NCBI RefSeq assembly: GCF_000755285.1
Contig: NZ_BBMK01000004.1
Span: 124,001 to 188,000 of the forward strand
DNA length: 64,000 nt
Origin: Nonlabens ulvanivorans
GTDB lineage: Bacteria > Bacteroidota > Bacteroidia > Flavobacteriales > Flavobacteriaceae
Reading direction: 5' to 3'
This document shows positions 30,594 to 40,454 of the stretch, in pieces. Under the pieces are notes generated by a model that saw only the letters and a program-made list of their open reading frames with translations, searched no databases and was not told the origin of the DNA. Each line of letters opens with the position of its first letter. Position 1 is the first letter of the stretch. The translations under genes were made by a program, and so were the position numbers.

Positions 30594-32087
30594 TTGAAAC
30601 AATCCATTAATATAGTTTGGTTTAAAAGAGATTTAAGAATTCTAGATCACGAGCCTTTATTCAAAGCAACGCAATCTGAATTACCTGTACTCCTACTCTA
30701 TATTTTTGAGCCTATGCTGTTGACAGACGCACATTACAGCAACCGTCATTTTGACTTTATAAAGCAATCGTTACAGAATATGAACGAAAAGCTAGCCACT
30801 ATAAATACTAAAGTATTAAGTATAGATTCTGAGGCTTTAATGGCTTTTAAATCCCTGAGTGATCAATACCATATCAAAAATGTGTTTTCCTATCAAGAAA
30901 CTGGACTCTTTAAGACTTATAAACGAGATATTGATTTAGGTCATCTTTTTAAAAGTTATGGTATACAGTGGCAAGAAAGCGTAAGTAATGGTGTTATACG
31001 TGGTTTAAAAAATAGAACTAACTGGAAAGAGCATTGGATTCAATTTATCAATGCAGATCTACAACATCCTGAATTTAAAAAGACTTATACTTTTAATATT
31101 GAAGTTATTCAACAACTTGAGCAACACTTTAATACCACTAACTTACAAACTAAAAAAAACAAATTTTTTCAACCAGGCGGCACAACGACAGCTTTGAAAT
31201 ACTTTGATAGCTTTCTTAAAGAACGTATTAATGGATATAATAAGTATTACTCAAAACCACTAACTAGTAGACAGCATAGCAGCAGATTATCACCATACAT
31301 CGCTTGGGGAAACATAAGTATACGTATGGTAGCTCAAAAAGCAAGCGCTGCAAAACATTATGTAAAAGATAAAAGAACTCTTAATTCTTTTCTTTCACGA
31401 CTGCGATGGCAAGCCCATTTTATTGAAAAATTTGAAATGGAACATCAAATGCAATGGCACAGTGTTCATAGTGCATATCGTGATATAAATAAACCCATTA
31501 ATAAAGATTTTCAACAAGCCTGGCGCACAGGTAAAACAGGTTATCCACTAGTGGACGCTGCTATGCGTTGTCTAAATGCTACTGGTTTTATCAACTTTAG
31601 ATTGCGTGCGATGCTCACCGGATTTTTTACCCATCATCTATGGCAGCCATGGCAAGATGCCAGCAATCATCTTGCTTCTCAATTTTTAGATTTTGAGCCA
31701 GGTATTCATTATCCGCAATTACAAATGCAGGCTGGTGAAACTGGAATCAACATCGTGAGAGTCTATAATCCTGTAAAAAATAGTCTCGAGCATGACCCAA
31801 TGGGTATTTTTATTAAAAAATGGGTTCCAGAACTAGCCGATTTACCACTACGCTTTATTCACGAGCCATGGAAAATGACGACGATGGATGAACAGTTCTC
31901 CAACTTTAAACTTGGTATTGATTATCCAGTAAGGTTGGTAGAAAATACGCTTTCGCGAAAGCGTGCCCAAGATATCCTTTATGGGATTCAAAAAGATATT
32001 AAAAGTAAAGCAGAATCTAATCGTATTATCTCCAAACATACCAATCCCAATCGTGAAATATGGCCAGGTGGTGATCAATTGAAGTAA
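30594..32087 (+). CDS. cryptochrome/photolyase family protein
   Basis: A 497-residue second photolyase-fold protein, starting at TTG 30594. [19 protein letters not shown] opens the antenna domain; [52 protein letters not shown] and [24 protein letters not shown] form the FAD pocket. The Asn-Trp dimer-binding pattern of CPD photolyases is replaced by LQMQAGETG, so it is a different subfamily, perhaps a (6-4)-type or a photoreceptor cryptochrome. It follows the photolyase gene by 58 bases. A palindrome copy is at 31948-31963 (TLSRKR). Confidence 0.85.
   Translation: MKQSINIVWFKRDLRILDHEPLFKATQSELPVLLLYIFEPMLLTDAHYSNRHFDFIKQSLQNMNEKLATINTKVLSIDSEALMAFKSLSDQYHIKNVFSYQETGLFKTYKRDIDLGHLFKSYGIQWQESVSNGVIRGLKNRTNWKEHWIQFINADLQHPEFKKTYTFNIEVIQQLEQHFNTTNLQTKKNKFFQPGGTTTALKYFDSFLKERINGYNKYYSKPLTSRQHSSRLSPYIAWGNISIRMVAQKASAAKHYVKDKRTLNSFLSRLRWQAHFIEKFEMEHQMQWHSVHSAYRDINKPINKDFQQAWRTGKTGYPLVDAAMRCLNATGFINFRLRAMLTGFFTHHLWQPWQDASNHLASQFLDFEPGIHYPQLQMQAGETGINIVRVYNPVKNSLEHDPMGIFIKKWVPELADLPLRFIHEPWKMTTMDEQFSNFKLGIDYPVRLVENTLSRKRAQDILYGIQKDIKSKAESNRIISKHTNPNREIWPGGDQLK
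31948..31963. repeat. 16-bp palindrome CGCTTTCGCGAAAGCG
   Basis: Perfect copy inside the cryptochrome-like gene, encoding TLSRKR. Confidence 0.9.
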
Positions 32088-32157
32088 TTTAATACTGCAT
32101 TTAATATTGTTTATTAAATTTTTATAACTTAATAGCCCTTAAATGCAGTAAACCTTA

Positions 32158-32712
32158 ATGGAACAAATCAAAGTTGTTTTTTTTGCTATTCTATCTTTTT
32201 TTAACGTCGAGAATGGACGCATTGCCTCTACCAAGACAACTGTTACTGTTGATACAACAAGTCAAACCGTGCAGATTCAACAAGAGAACTTATTCTCTAT
32301 TACTAAAAATGAATCGGAAACTAAGGTGGTTGTAGATCAATGGAATCAATTCATAACTATGATGGATAAGGATAGTGCATGGTCTGAAGATCTGAAATCT
32401 TTTACTGATAAGAAAGTTCAAATAGATACTATTGAAGAAGGTATTCTACCTAAGATAACTTTAAGCTACTCTAACACTAATGATTTACGTGTTTTGGGAA
32501 TCTGGTTTAATGAATTGAGAAATGATTATTCTATTAATAATGTAACTGCTCAAAACTTAAAGACCAGCGATGGAGTATTAGATGGTAATTATTGGGTATT
32601 TAAAGGTGACCAGGTGTTCTCATTTACTCTAGAACCTTTTTTAGACCTACCAGAACAATATCAATCTTTTATAAAACCACTAGAAGAAATATTATCAGAA
32701 GCCAAAAAGTAA
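32158..32712 (+). CDS. hypothetical protein
   Basis: A 184-residue protein with a short hydrophobic N-terminus (VVFFAILSFFNV) that may be a signal or anchor, and a beta-rich acidic remainder containing repeated TTVTVDTTSQTVQIQ-type strands. No family recognised. It stands between the cryptochrome-like gene and a DUF808 gene on the same strand. Confidence 0.55.
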   Translation: MEQIKVVFFAILSFFNVENGRIASTKTTVTVDTTSQTVQIQQENLFSITKNESETKVVVDQWNQFITMMDKDSAWSEDLKSFTDKKVQIDTIEEGILPKITLSYSNTNDLRVLGIWFNELRNDYSINNVTAQNLKTSDGVLDGNYWVFKGDQVFSFTLEPFLDLPEQYQSFIKPLEEILSEAKK

Positions 32713-32746
32713 TTATATTTTCGTTCTTTAAAAATTAAGAATAGAT

Positions 32747-33631
32747 ATGGCTTCAGGATTTTTTGCGTTACTCGATGATATAGCAATGTTAATGGATGAT
32801 GTAGCAGCGATGAGTAAAATCGCTACTAAGAAAACTGCTGGTATTCTAGGGGGGGATGATCTTGCGGTAAATGCAGAGAAAGCGTCTGGATTTGTGTCTT
32901 CAAGAGAAATACCTGTTTTATGGGCTATAACTAAAGGTTCATTTATCAATAAGCTTATTATTTTACCTCTTGCTTTTCTATTGAGTGCCTTCTTGCCTAT
33001 CGCTGTCACTATAATATTAATACTAGGAGCGATCTATCTTGCATATGAAGGTGCAGAAAAGATTTATGAATATGCTTTTCCACATGAACATCCCAAAGCT
33101 CATTTAGAATCTAAAGAATATACTGAAGAAGAAATATTGACCTTTGAAAAAGAAAAAATAAAATCTGCAATTTTTACAGACTTTATATTATCTGTAGAGA
33201 TTGTTATTATCGCTTTAGGAACAGTTTTAGGAGAAGATATTACAACTCAAATTTTGGTTGTATCCTTTGTTGCGATTGTTGCTACCATAGGAGTTTATGG
33301 AATAGTTGCTCTAATCGTAAGAATGGATGATCTAGGTTATCGTCTAATTAAAGCTAGTAAGAGTGAAAAGAGTTTTACTAAAACATTAGGTCAACTTTTA
33401 GTTAAGGCCTTACCACTTATCATTAAAGGATTAGCAATTGTAGGAACTATAGCGTTATTACTAGTAGCTGGTGGTATATTTCTTCATAATATCGAGTACT
33501 TACACGATTTATTACACAGTTTACCATCTATAGTTGCTGAGTTTTTAGTAGGTCTAGCTGTTGGTATTATAACTCTTGTTATTATTAAAGCATTTAAAAA
33601 AGTGTTTTTAAGCAAGAAATCAGTGTCATAA
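32747..33631 (+). CDS. DUF808 family membrane protein (YedI-like)
   Basis: A 294-residue inner-membrane protein with about six helices. ASGFFALLDDIAMLMDDVA, MSKIATKKTAGILG and DLAVNAEKASGF are the strongly conserved DUF808 N-terminus. The family consensus GILGDDLA reads GILGGDDLA because a G7 run (32849-32855) adds one Gly codon. Function unknown. Confidence 0.88.
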   Translation: MASGFFALLDDIAMLMDDVAAMSKIATKKTAGILGGDDLAVNAEKASGFVSSREIPVLWAITKGSFINKLIILPLAFLLSAFLPIAVTIILILGAIYLAYEGAEKIYEYAFPHEHPKAHLESKEYTEEEILTFEKEKIKSAIFTDFILSVEIVIIALGTVLGEDITTQILVVSFVAIVATIGVYGIVALIVRMDDLGYRLIKASKSEKSFTKTLGQLLVKALPLIIKGLAIVGTIALLLVAGGIFLHNIEYLHDLLHSLPSIVAEFLVGLAVGIITLVIIKAFKKVFLSKKSVS

Positions 33632-33639
33632 AAGAAGTT

Positions 33640-36088
33640 TTAGTAACAATCTACATCAACATTACATCTTACAGAATTGAATCCTTTAATAGATTCAAAA
33701 CTGCGCTTTACTTTACGGATATAGTCTTTTATAGTATTGGGATGATGTTGTTTTCCCATTTTAACCATGACGTGTACTTGATACAAATTACGTACACGAG
33801 CTACTGCAGGAAATTCTGGTCCTAACACTTCTACTCCATGTTCTATTTGATTTAATGCGTTTACAAACCATTGTCCTGCCTGTAACGTCGTATTATAATC
33901 ACGATTTTTAAAAGTTAATCTTATCAATCGCTGATATGGAGGATATTTAAATTGATAACGATCTTCTAATTGATCTTTAAACATCGCACCATAGTCATAA
34001 GTACTTACCTGTTGTAGGATTTGATGCTCCGGATTATAACTTTGAATCAATACCTTGCCACGCTCTGCAGTACGTCCTGCGCGTCCAGACACTTGTGTTA
34101 ATAGATGAAAACATCTTTCATGAGCTCTAAAGTCCGGGAAATTAAGCATAGTATCTGCACTTAATACACCTACTAAACTTACATTTCTAAAATCCAGACC
34201 TTTAGTAAGCATTTGTGTTCCTACAAGGCAATGAACCTCACCAGTATCAATTTGCTCAATAATTTTCTCGATACTATTCTTTCCTCTGGTCGTATCTAAG
34301 TCCATACGAGTAATCTTAAGATCAGGAAATAACTCTTTAAATTCTTCTTCAATTTGCTGTGTTCCAAAACCTTTAGTGTCTAGAGATGTACTAGAGCATG
34401 AAGGACATTCTGGTGGCACGATTGTATGATAGCCGCAATAATGACAACGTAACTGTTTTTTATATTGATGGAATGTTAAGCTTACATCACAGTTAGGACA
34501 TTGAGGTGCATTACCACAAGTGTTACATTCAAGGATAGGAGCATATCCACGTCTATTTTGGAATAAAATTACTTGATTATTATTCTTAAAAGCCTCTTGC
34601 ATTTGCTCTATTAAGCTATCAGAAAAATGACCTTTCATTTTCTTGCGCTTGTGCTTATCTTTTATATCTATAATCTGAATTTCAGGCATTAAAACCTTAC
34701 CATAACGTTCTTTCAATTCTACTAATCCATACTTACCAATGGTTGTATTGTAATAACTCTCTAGTGATGGAGTTGCAGATCCTAGTAGTACATCGGCCTT
34801 TTTCATATGACCGAGTACAACCGCTGCATCACGTGCATGGTATCGAGGATCTGGATCGAACTGCTTGAAGCTGGTTTCATGTTCCTCATCTACAATTATG
34901 AGTTTTACATTTTGAAATGGCAATAATATAGCACTACGAGCTCCTATAACTACATAGGGCTCTTTGTTTTCAATAACATGATTCCAGACCTCTAATCGTT
35001 CATTAAGGTTATATCTAGAATGGTAAACTAAAACCTGATGTTTGAAATAATGCTTCAAACGAGATATAAGTTGGGTAGTTAAAGCTATCTCGGGTAATAG
35101 ATATAACACCTGGTTACCTAACTCTAAGTGTTCTTGAATAAGTCTTACATAAATTTCGGTTTTACCACTTGATGTAACTCCATGCAACAAAGTTGTCTTA
35201 CCGGCTGCAAATTGCTCTCTAATCTCATTAAGTGCTTCTTGTTGTGCTGGTTGAAGTTCAAAAAGTTCACTTCCTTTTGCTTTTTCATCGAGTACTCGAT
35301 CTACCTCTTGTTCTTCTTCAGTGAATATGTTTTTATCTATCAAGCCTTGATTACAGCTCTAGAAACTCCTGCTCTATCCTGCAATAATTTTGATGTGACT
35401 AACTTATTTCCTGTTTGTAGCATAAATAAAGACATTACAGTATCACGCTGTTTTGGTGCTCTAGTCATGTCATCTAGCAAATTTTTAAGATGCTCTTCAT
35501 CTTTATACCTACTGTTAAGAAAAATATACTTTATTGTTTTAGGTTTATAAGTAGAATAGACTTCTTCTTGAAGAATGATCCACTCTTGCTCTAGCATACT
35601 TTTAAGAATAGGTAATACAGACTTTCTATCTAGAATATCCATTACCTCTTTTACCTTTAACGCTGGTCGATGTAGTAATGCTTCTATAATTAAAAATTGC
35701 TTGTCATCTAAAACGTCTTCATCAATCTCTGTATCCGGATTTTTGAGGATGATCGTTTCACTTTCTAACATTAAGGATTTAGGCAATGCAGCACGCATTA
35801 CCTGACCTATACTACAGACATAATAAGAAGAAATCCATTCCCAAAACTTAAGTTGATCAGTTGTAACTGTAGGGAATTCATCAACAATGAGTTCAATATC
35901 TTTTACTTCATAATTAAGTGGCGGTGACTGATGTTTGTGATGAACAATACCTGTGTAAATTTTAGATTTACCAAATGGAACAGCTACACGCATACCTGGC
36001 TGCAAGATATCAGCCTCGCAGCGGTGACTCGATAAGCAAAAAGCCTTTCAAGCGGTAATGGTATAATGACATCTATATAATGGGACAT
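33640..36088 (-). CDS. priA: primosomal helicase PriA (two frameshifts)
   Basis: PriA restarts stalled replication forks. Pieces 36088-36005, 36005-35340 and 35343-33640 join into about 816 residues. The N-terminus SHYIDVIIPLPLERLFAYRV is in a different frame from GMRVAVPFGKSKIYTG; a base is missing near 36015, and another near 35347 (KALIDKNIF). The helicase part has LLHGVTSSGKTEIY (Walker A), DEEHETSFKQ, the four-Cys-pair zinc region CNTCGNAPQCPNCDVSLTFH / CHYCGY / CPSC, and QVSGRAGRTAERG. All catalytic motifs are intact, so I infer errors in the sequence. ATG 36088 lies 6 bases after a terminator stem. Confidence 0.9.
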
Positions 36089-36118
36089 AAAAAAATCTAC
36101 TATGTAAAAATAGTAGAT
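36089..36118 (-). terminator. terminator of the DUF2147 gene, abutting priA start
   Basis: Perfect 8-bp stem atctacta / tagtagat (36095-36102 and 36111-36118) followed on the minus strand by a T run (36095-36089) that ends at the priA ATG. Confidence 0.75.
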
Positions 36119-36168
36119 GATTTAAAGTGTTGCATGATAAATAACGGTTATTTATCCAATAATTATTT

Positions 36169-36597
36169 TTACTTGAGTCTGACCCAAGTTTGTGTACGAT
36201 ATAGAAAAAGGATATAACCTCTAACCATCAATAGGTCAGGATTATCCTCATTGAGCCAAATTTTACAATCGTAGGACTTACCATTCTCTGGATCGAGTAC
36301 AGTACCATTTTTATAGACCTTACCTTTTGCCTCTAAGTCATTAATGATGACTAGACCTTCAATCGGAGCGTCCTTTAAGTCACCATCACAATTAATACAT
36401 AACGGTTTTTCAGGCGCTTCTGGATCTAGTACTTTTAATACTTTACCATAGTATTTCCCATCCTTTTCAAATATTTCTACGTGCGATTTAACGATACCGG
36501 ATTCTTCATCAACCGTTTTCCATACACCAGTAATGTCTTGTGAGTACGCTTTCGCGAAAGCGATAAAAATCAAAACAATTGTAATTAAAAATCTCAT
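36169..36597 (-). CDS. DUF2147 family exported protein
   Basis: A 142-residue protein with a signal peptide whose end is encoded by a palindrome copy (IAFAKAYSQ). Mature part GVWKTVDEESG, GKYYGKVLKVLDPEAPEKPLC and LVIINDLEAKGKVYKNGTVLDPENGKSYDCKIW match DUF2147, a lipocalin-like periplasmic family of unknown function. Two Cys residues (in PLCINC) may form a disulfide. Confidence 0.85.
   Translation of the reverse strand: MRFLITIVLIFIAFAKAYSQDITGVWKTVDEESGIVKSHVEIFEKDGKYYGKVLKVLDPEAPEKPLCINCDGDLKDAPIEGLVIINDLEAKGKVYKNGTVLDPENGKSYDCKIWLNEDNPDLLMVRGYILFLYRTQTWVRLK
36547..36562. repeat. 16-bp palindrome CGCTTTCGCGAAAGCG
   Basis: Perfect copy encoding AFAKA at the signal-peptide cleavage region of the DUF2147 protein. 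Confidence 0.9.
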
Positions 36598-36609
36598 ATG
36601 TATAAATTA

Positions 36610-36639
36610 AAAAACCCACGTAAATTTACTTTACGTGGG
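36610..36639 (-). terminator. terminator of the chalcone-isomerase-like gene
   Basis: Stem cccacgtaa / ttacgtggg (36615-36623, 36631-36639) with a T run on the minus strand (36614-36609), about 11 bases before the DUF2147 start codon. Confidence 0.82.
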
Positions 36640-36661
36640 CTATAATATTCTAAAATTAATA

Positions 36662-37228
36662 TTAAGACTTGCCTAACATTCCTTCTTTTAAGTCCTCATC
36701 TGCTGGGTCGTCTCCTAACCAGATTCCAAATAATGCTCTTTTAAACTCGATACCAGCGATAGTACCTAATGTTTTACCATTTTTAGAAACCATAGTTCCC
36801 TTACCTGGTACATAAGCGATTTGAAACTCATCACCTTTAACAATAGCATCTTTAAAGAATCCTATAAATTTTGAGATATCTCCTTTAATTGCAGCGCGTT
36901 CTGCATCTGTACAGCTATCTTCAAAGCCATCTTTTACAGCACTTTTCATCTTTTCTTGAGTAACTTTACTGTCTGTAATATCTAGTGTAATCACCATAGG
37001 TAAATCTGCATCTACTAATGTAGATCCGTCGCCAGACTTAACAGTAGTGTATAGAGCACCTACATATAAATCAAACCATAACTTTTCTCTAAGTCCTGCA
37101 CCATTAAGCATCAACTCTTGTCCTTCAACAGTAACAGATTTTTCAACCTTTACATCATTGATAGTTACTTGTGCGTCTGCAGTAAAAGTAGCAACTAAGG
37201 CTACTGCTAATAAAATTAATTTTTTCAT
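36662..37228 (-). CDS. chalcone isomerase-like exported protein
   Basis: A 188-residue protein with signal peptide ending ATFTADAQ. LMLNGAGLREKLWFDLYVGALYT and GTIAGIEFKRALFGIWLGDDPAD match the bacterial chalcone-isomerase-like family (CHI fold), which binds fatty-acid-like ligands; enzymatic chalcone isomerisation is not expected. Periplasmic by signal. Confidence 0.85.
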   Translation of the reverse strand: MKKLILLAVALVATFTADAQVTINDVKVEKSVTVEGQELMLNGAGLREKLWFDLYVGALYTTVKSGDGSTLVDADLPMVITLDITDSKVTQEKMKSAVKDGFEDSCTDAERAAIKGDISKFIGFFKDAIVKGDEFQIAYVPGKGTMVSKNGKTLGTIAGIEFKRALFGIWLGDDPADEDLKEGMLGKS

Positions 37229-37261
37229 TGTGATTCTTATTTTGGGTTTTTAAAGATAATA

Positions 37262-38192
37262 TTAAGTATTCAAATTCTGTGCCTTTAATTTTCTAAGTGA
37301 AGCATTTAATTCAAAACCTAATAGTAAAATATTGGAATTGAGCCATATATAAATCATTAAAATCAATAAGGCACCTATCGATCCATAAATCTCGTTATAG
37401 GATGTAAAATTATCAATATAAACACCATAAAGAACTGATAATAAAACTATTAATATTGTGGTCACCGTCGCTCCTATCGAGAAAAAACGAGTTTGTCGTC
37501 CATCTCTAGTACCAAAATAATAGAGCACAGCTACAAATATATAAGTAAGAATAATTACTATTAAATATCTAACAAATACAAGTGTTCCACCTTGACCAGT
37601 TTCACTCATAATGTTGGATTTGCGTAATTCTTCTAGTAAATATTCTACATAACCAGCTACAATTACCATGATTAAAAGAAAAAAGGTAAGCATCACCGAC
37701 ACAGCTAGTGAAATAGCATATTGCCTAAAAAATCCACGATTGAAATCTGTATGATAAGATCTTTCAAATCCGTTAAAAACAGCATTGACACCATTAGACA
37801 TAAAGATTAGTGAGGATACGAATGCTATCGTTAATAATCCAGTGTTACCTTGAAGTGCAATTTCTTTAAAGATTTTGATCAAAGATACTTACAGCTTGCG
37901 CTGGTAATAATTCAATAACAAATTCTAAGAACTCATTCTGAAAATTATCAATAGGTATAAAAGGAATCAGATTTAGTACAAACAGCAGAAAAGGAAATAT
38001 GGCCATAAAAAAACTATAGCTTATCGCACTAGCTCTTGCAGAAAAAGCTCCTTGTGCAATTCCTATAATGTAAGTCTCTGCTACATCATAAAGAGTCATA
38101 CCTTCTAGTCCAGGTATGCGTATTTTATTTGCAAGATGAACCGGCCATCGTAATATCGGTATACGATCTAGTAAATCTTTGGTTTTACTCAT
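37262..38192 (-). CDS. YihY/virulence factor BrkB family membrane protein (frameshifted)
   Basis: Two frames (38192-37866 and 37882-37262) combine into about 309 residues with six membrane helices. SARASAISYSFFMAIFPFLLFVLNLIPFI is the family N-terminal block (quoted here only in recognition terms), and SNGVNAVFNGFERSYH and GALLILMIYIWLNSNILLLGFELNA the C-terminal blocks. An extra base near 37880-37890 (GATCAAAATC) explains the break; with it removed the join reads SIFDKIFKEIAL. Once thought to be RNase BN; function unknown. It overlaps nadC by 8 bases. Confidence 0.85.
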
Positions 38193-39051
38193 GGACCGCT
38201 TTAAGACTTAAATCTAGATTATAAACGCTATGTGTTAAAGCGCCACTTGAGATAAAGTCTACTCCACATGCTGCATATTGTGGTGCGGTGTCTAAAGTGA
38301 TACCACCACTGCTTTCTGTAAGGCATTGATCACCTATTAGTTCTACAGCTTTACGTGTGTCTTCATAATTGAAATTATCAATTAATATGCGATATACACC
38401 ATCGTTAGTTAAAATCTCTTTTATCTCATCGAGGTCTCTAGCTTCAACAATGATTTTTAAATCACGATTAGTATCTTTTAGATATTGCTTAGTTTTTTGA
38501 ATCGCTTTACTAACACCACCAGCAAAATCTATATGATTGTCTTTAAGCATGATTACATCATAAAGGCCAAATCTATGATTGACTCCACCACCAATTTTTA
38601 CAGCCCATTTTTCAAGAACTCTAATACCAGGCGTCGTTTTTCTTGTATCCAGTATTTTAGTTTTGGTACCTTTTAGAGCATCAACAAAGGTTCTTGTTTT
38701 TGTAGCGATAGCACTCATGCGTTGCATTGCGTTTAATGCTAGACGTTCTGCCTTTAAAATAGACTGTGATGAACCTGTAACATAAAATGCTTCATCACCA
38801 TATTTTACAGGACTGCCATCTTCTATTTTTACATCAATCTTTAAGTCTGGATCTACTTCATGAAATACCGCTTTTGCAAATTCTACTCCAGCAAGAATAC
38901 CATCATCTTTTACAAGCAAGCGTGCTTTACCCATCGCAGTATCTGGAATACAGGATAAACTACTATGATCACCATCACCTACATCTTCTCTTAATGCATT
39001 TGTAATAATGCGTTTTATTTCTTCTTTAAATGCTGCGCTGCCGTATTCCAT
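38185..39051 (-). CDS. nadC: nicotinate-nucleotide pyrophosphorylase (carboxylating)
   Basis: NadC converts quinolinate and PRPP to nicotinate mononucleotide in NAD synthesis. The 288-residue protein shows LREDVGDGDHSS, AERLALNAMQRMSAIATKTR, DTRKTTPGIRVLEKWAVKIGGG.NHR, MLKDNHI and the C-terminal SSGGITLD (here ESSGGITL) and DFISSGALTHS. All quinolinate-binding Arg/Lys residues appear present. It is upstream of and overlaps the YihY-like gene. Confidence 0.95.
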   Translation of the reverse strand: MEYGSAAFKEEIKRIITNALREDVGDGDHSSLSCIPDTAMGKARLLVKDDGILAGVEFAKAVFHEVDPDLKIDVKIEDGSPVKYGDEAFYVTGSSQSILKAERLALNAMQRMSAIATKTRTFVDALKGTKTKILDTRKTTPGIRVLEKWAVKIGGGVNHRFGLYDVIMLKDNHIDFAGGVSKAIQKTKQYLKDTNRDLKIIVEARDLDEIKEILTNDGVYRILIDNFNYEDTRKAVELIGDQCLTESSGGITLDTAPQYAACGVDFISSGALTHSVYNLDLSLKAVHE

Positions 39052-39127
39052 TAGTTTAATTTATTACTCAAAAATAAGCTAAACATCTCTTTTTACATAT
39101 TGTTAAAATGCAATTAACTTTGCTATT

Positions 39128-39601
39128 ATGAAAATTACACTTCTAGCCGTGGGCAAAACAGACGATTCTCGAATAGAGGAACTAACACATATGTATGTAG
39201 AGCGTCTTAAACATTACATCAATTTTGAGTTAGAGATCATTCCCGATTTGAAAAAAACAAAAAATTTGAGTGAAGATCAACAGAAAAATGAAGAAGGAAA
39301 ATTGATTCTTAACAAACTAGAAAAAAGTGATTTTGTTACACTTCTAGATGAAAGAGGCAAAAAACTATCCAGTCTTCAATTTGCCGAATTGATCAACAAA
39401 CGTGGTGTGTCAGGCTTAAAAAGACTGGTCTTCATAATAGGTGGACCCTATGGTTTTTCAAATGATGTTTATGAAAGAGCAAATTCAAAATTGTCTTTAA
39501 GTGACATGACTTTTTCTCATCAAATGGTACGGTTATTTGCTACAGAACAAATTTATAGAGCTTTTACTATCCTAAGAAATGAGCCTTATCATCACGAATA
39601 A
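39128..39601 (+). CDS. rlmH: 23S rRNA (pseudouridine1915-N3)-methyltransferase
   Basis: A 157-residue SPOUT methyltransferase that modifies pseudouridine 1915 on 70S ribosomes. KITLLAVGKTDD, LDERGKKLSSLQFAE, FIIGGPYGFS and the C-terminal SHQMVRLFATEQIYRAFTI...YHHE are complete, including the trefoil knot and the invariant Tyr-His-His-Glu end. Divergent from nadC. Confidence 0.95.
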   Translation: MKITLLAVGKTDDSRIEELTHMYVERLKHYINFELEIIPDLKKTKNLSEDQQKNEEGKLILNKLEKSDFVTLLDERGKKLSSLQFAELINKRGVSGLKRLVFIIGGPYGFSNDVYERANSKLSLSDMTFSHQMVRLFATEQIYRAFTILRNEPYHHE

Positions 39602-39677
39602 ATTAGAAATACCCCCATAAAGGGTATATGTATTTTAACTAAAATTTTGTTAATTGCATATTATAAACCAACGAATT

Positions 39678-40402
39678 ATGAAAAACCTCTTACTATTAAT
39701 GCTAGGTATGCTTACCATACAAGCAACGGCTCAAATTGAAATAAGCGATGAAAATGCCGAAGAAAAATTACTTGTTAATAATGATAAACTTATCATTGTT
39801 GACTTTTATGCTACCTGGTGTGGTCCTTGTAAAAGAATGGACCCAATCATTGAGCGTCTAGCAGAAAAGTATGGCGATCGTATTTCAATTTATAAAATTG
39901 ATGTTGACGAGAACGAGGTAGATGATGCGTTGAGTGTGACCTCTATACCTACATATTATTTTATAAAAAATAAGGAAACACTAGATTATATGGAAGGTGC
40001 TATGTCTGAAGAAGATTTTGAAGACTTATCATTGAACATGGTGGTTTTTCAAGTAGTTCTTCAAGTGCTGGTAGTTCTGAAGGAACGGAAAGTGAATTTA
40101 GTCAAGATAGTATCGATGCGATATGGTATGATAGCAATGCTTTAAACAGTAAAGCATGGCATGCTTATCTAGAGCATACTGAAATTGATGTATTATTAAA
40201 ATCTATAAAAATGGTGAAAAGATCCATAGAGTTAGATGCTAACTACAATAATACCGATACCTATGCCGCATTATTATATAAGACTGGTCGATATGATGAA
40301 GCATGGAAACAAGCCAAAGCAGCTATATTACTAGCTAAAGAAGAAGACGTAAGTTATAGCAGTACGCAAGAGTTATTATTACAAATTGTAGATAAAATGT
40401 AA
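39678..40402 (+). CDS. secreted thioredoxin with helical C-terminal extension (frameshifted)
   Basis: I take ATG 39678 (KNLLLLMLGMLTIQATAQ signal peptide). The thioredoxin fold has DFYATWCGPCKRMDPI and SIPTYYF (cis-Pro). The frame ends at 40145, but the next frame continues from EHGGFSSSSS through a Ser/Gly/Glu linker to WHAYLEHTE, SIELDANYNNTDTYAALLYKTGRYDEA and QIVDKM (40402), a TPR-like helical repeat. One base missing near 40025-40029 joins them into about 241 residues. A disulfide reductase of the periplasm is likely. Confidence 0.8.
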
Positions 40403-40420
40403 ATTATCAAACACCAATTA

Positions 40421-40454
40421 AAAAGCCGTTCTACATATAGAACGGCTTTTTTTT
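40421..40454. terminator. bidirectional terminator between the thioredoxin gene and mnmD
   Basis: Stem agccgttct / agaacggct (40424-40432, 40439-40447) flanked by A4 on the left and T8 on the right; the T run reaches the mnmD stop codon. Confidence 0.88.

Noticed and set aside
33640..36088. Programmed frameshifting in priA, lepB and ilvE
   Set aside because: No shared slippery heptamer or downstream pseudoknot is seen; the shifts are of both signs and different contexts.
38485..39005. Plus-strand frames opposite nadC
   Set aside because: Three overlapping frames with low-complexity His/Leu-rich products; they mirror the codons of nadC, which is clearly real.
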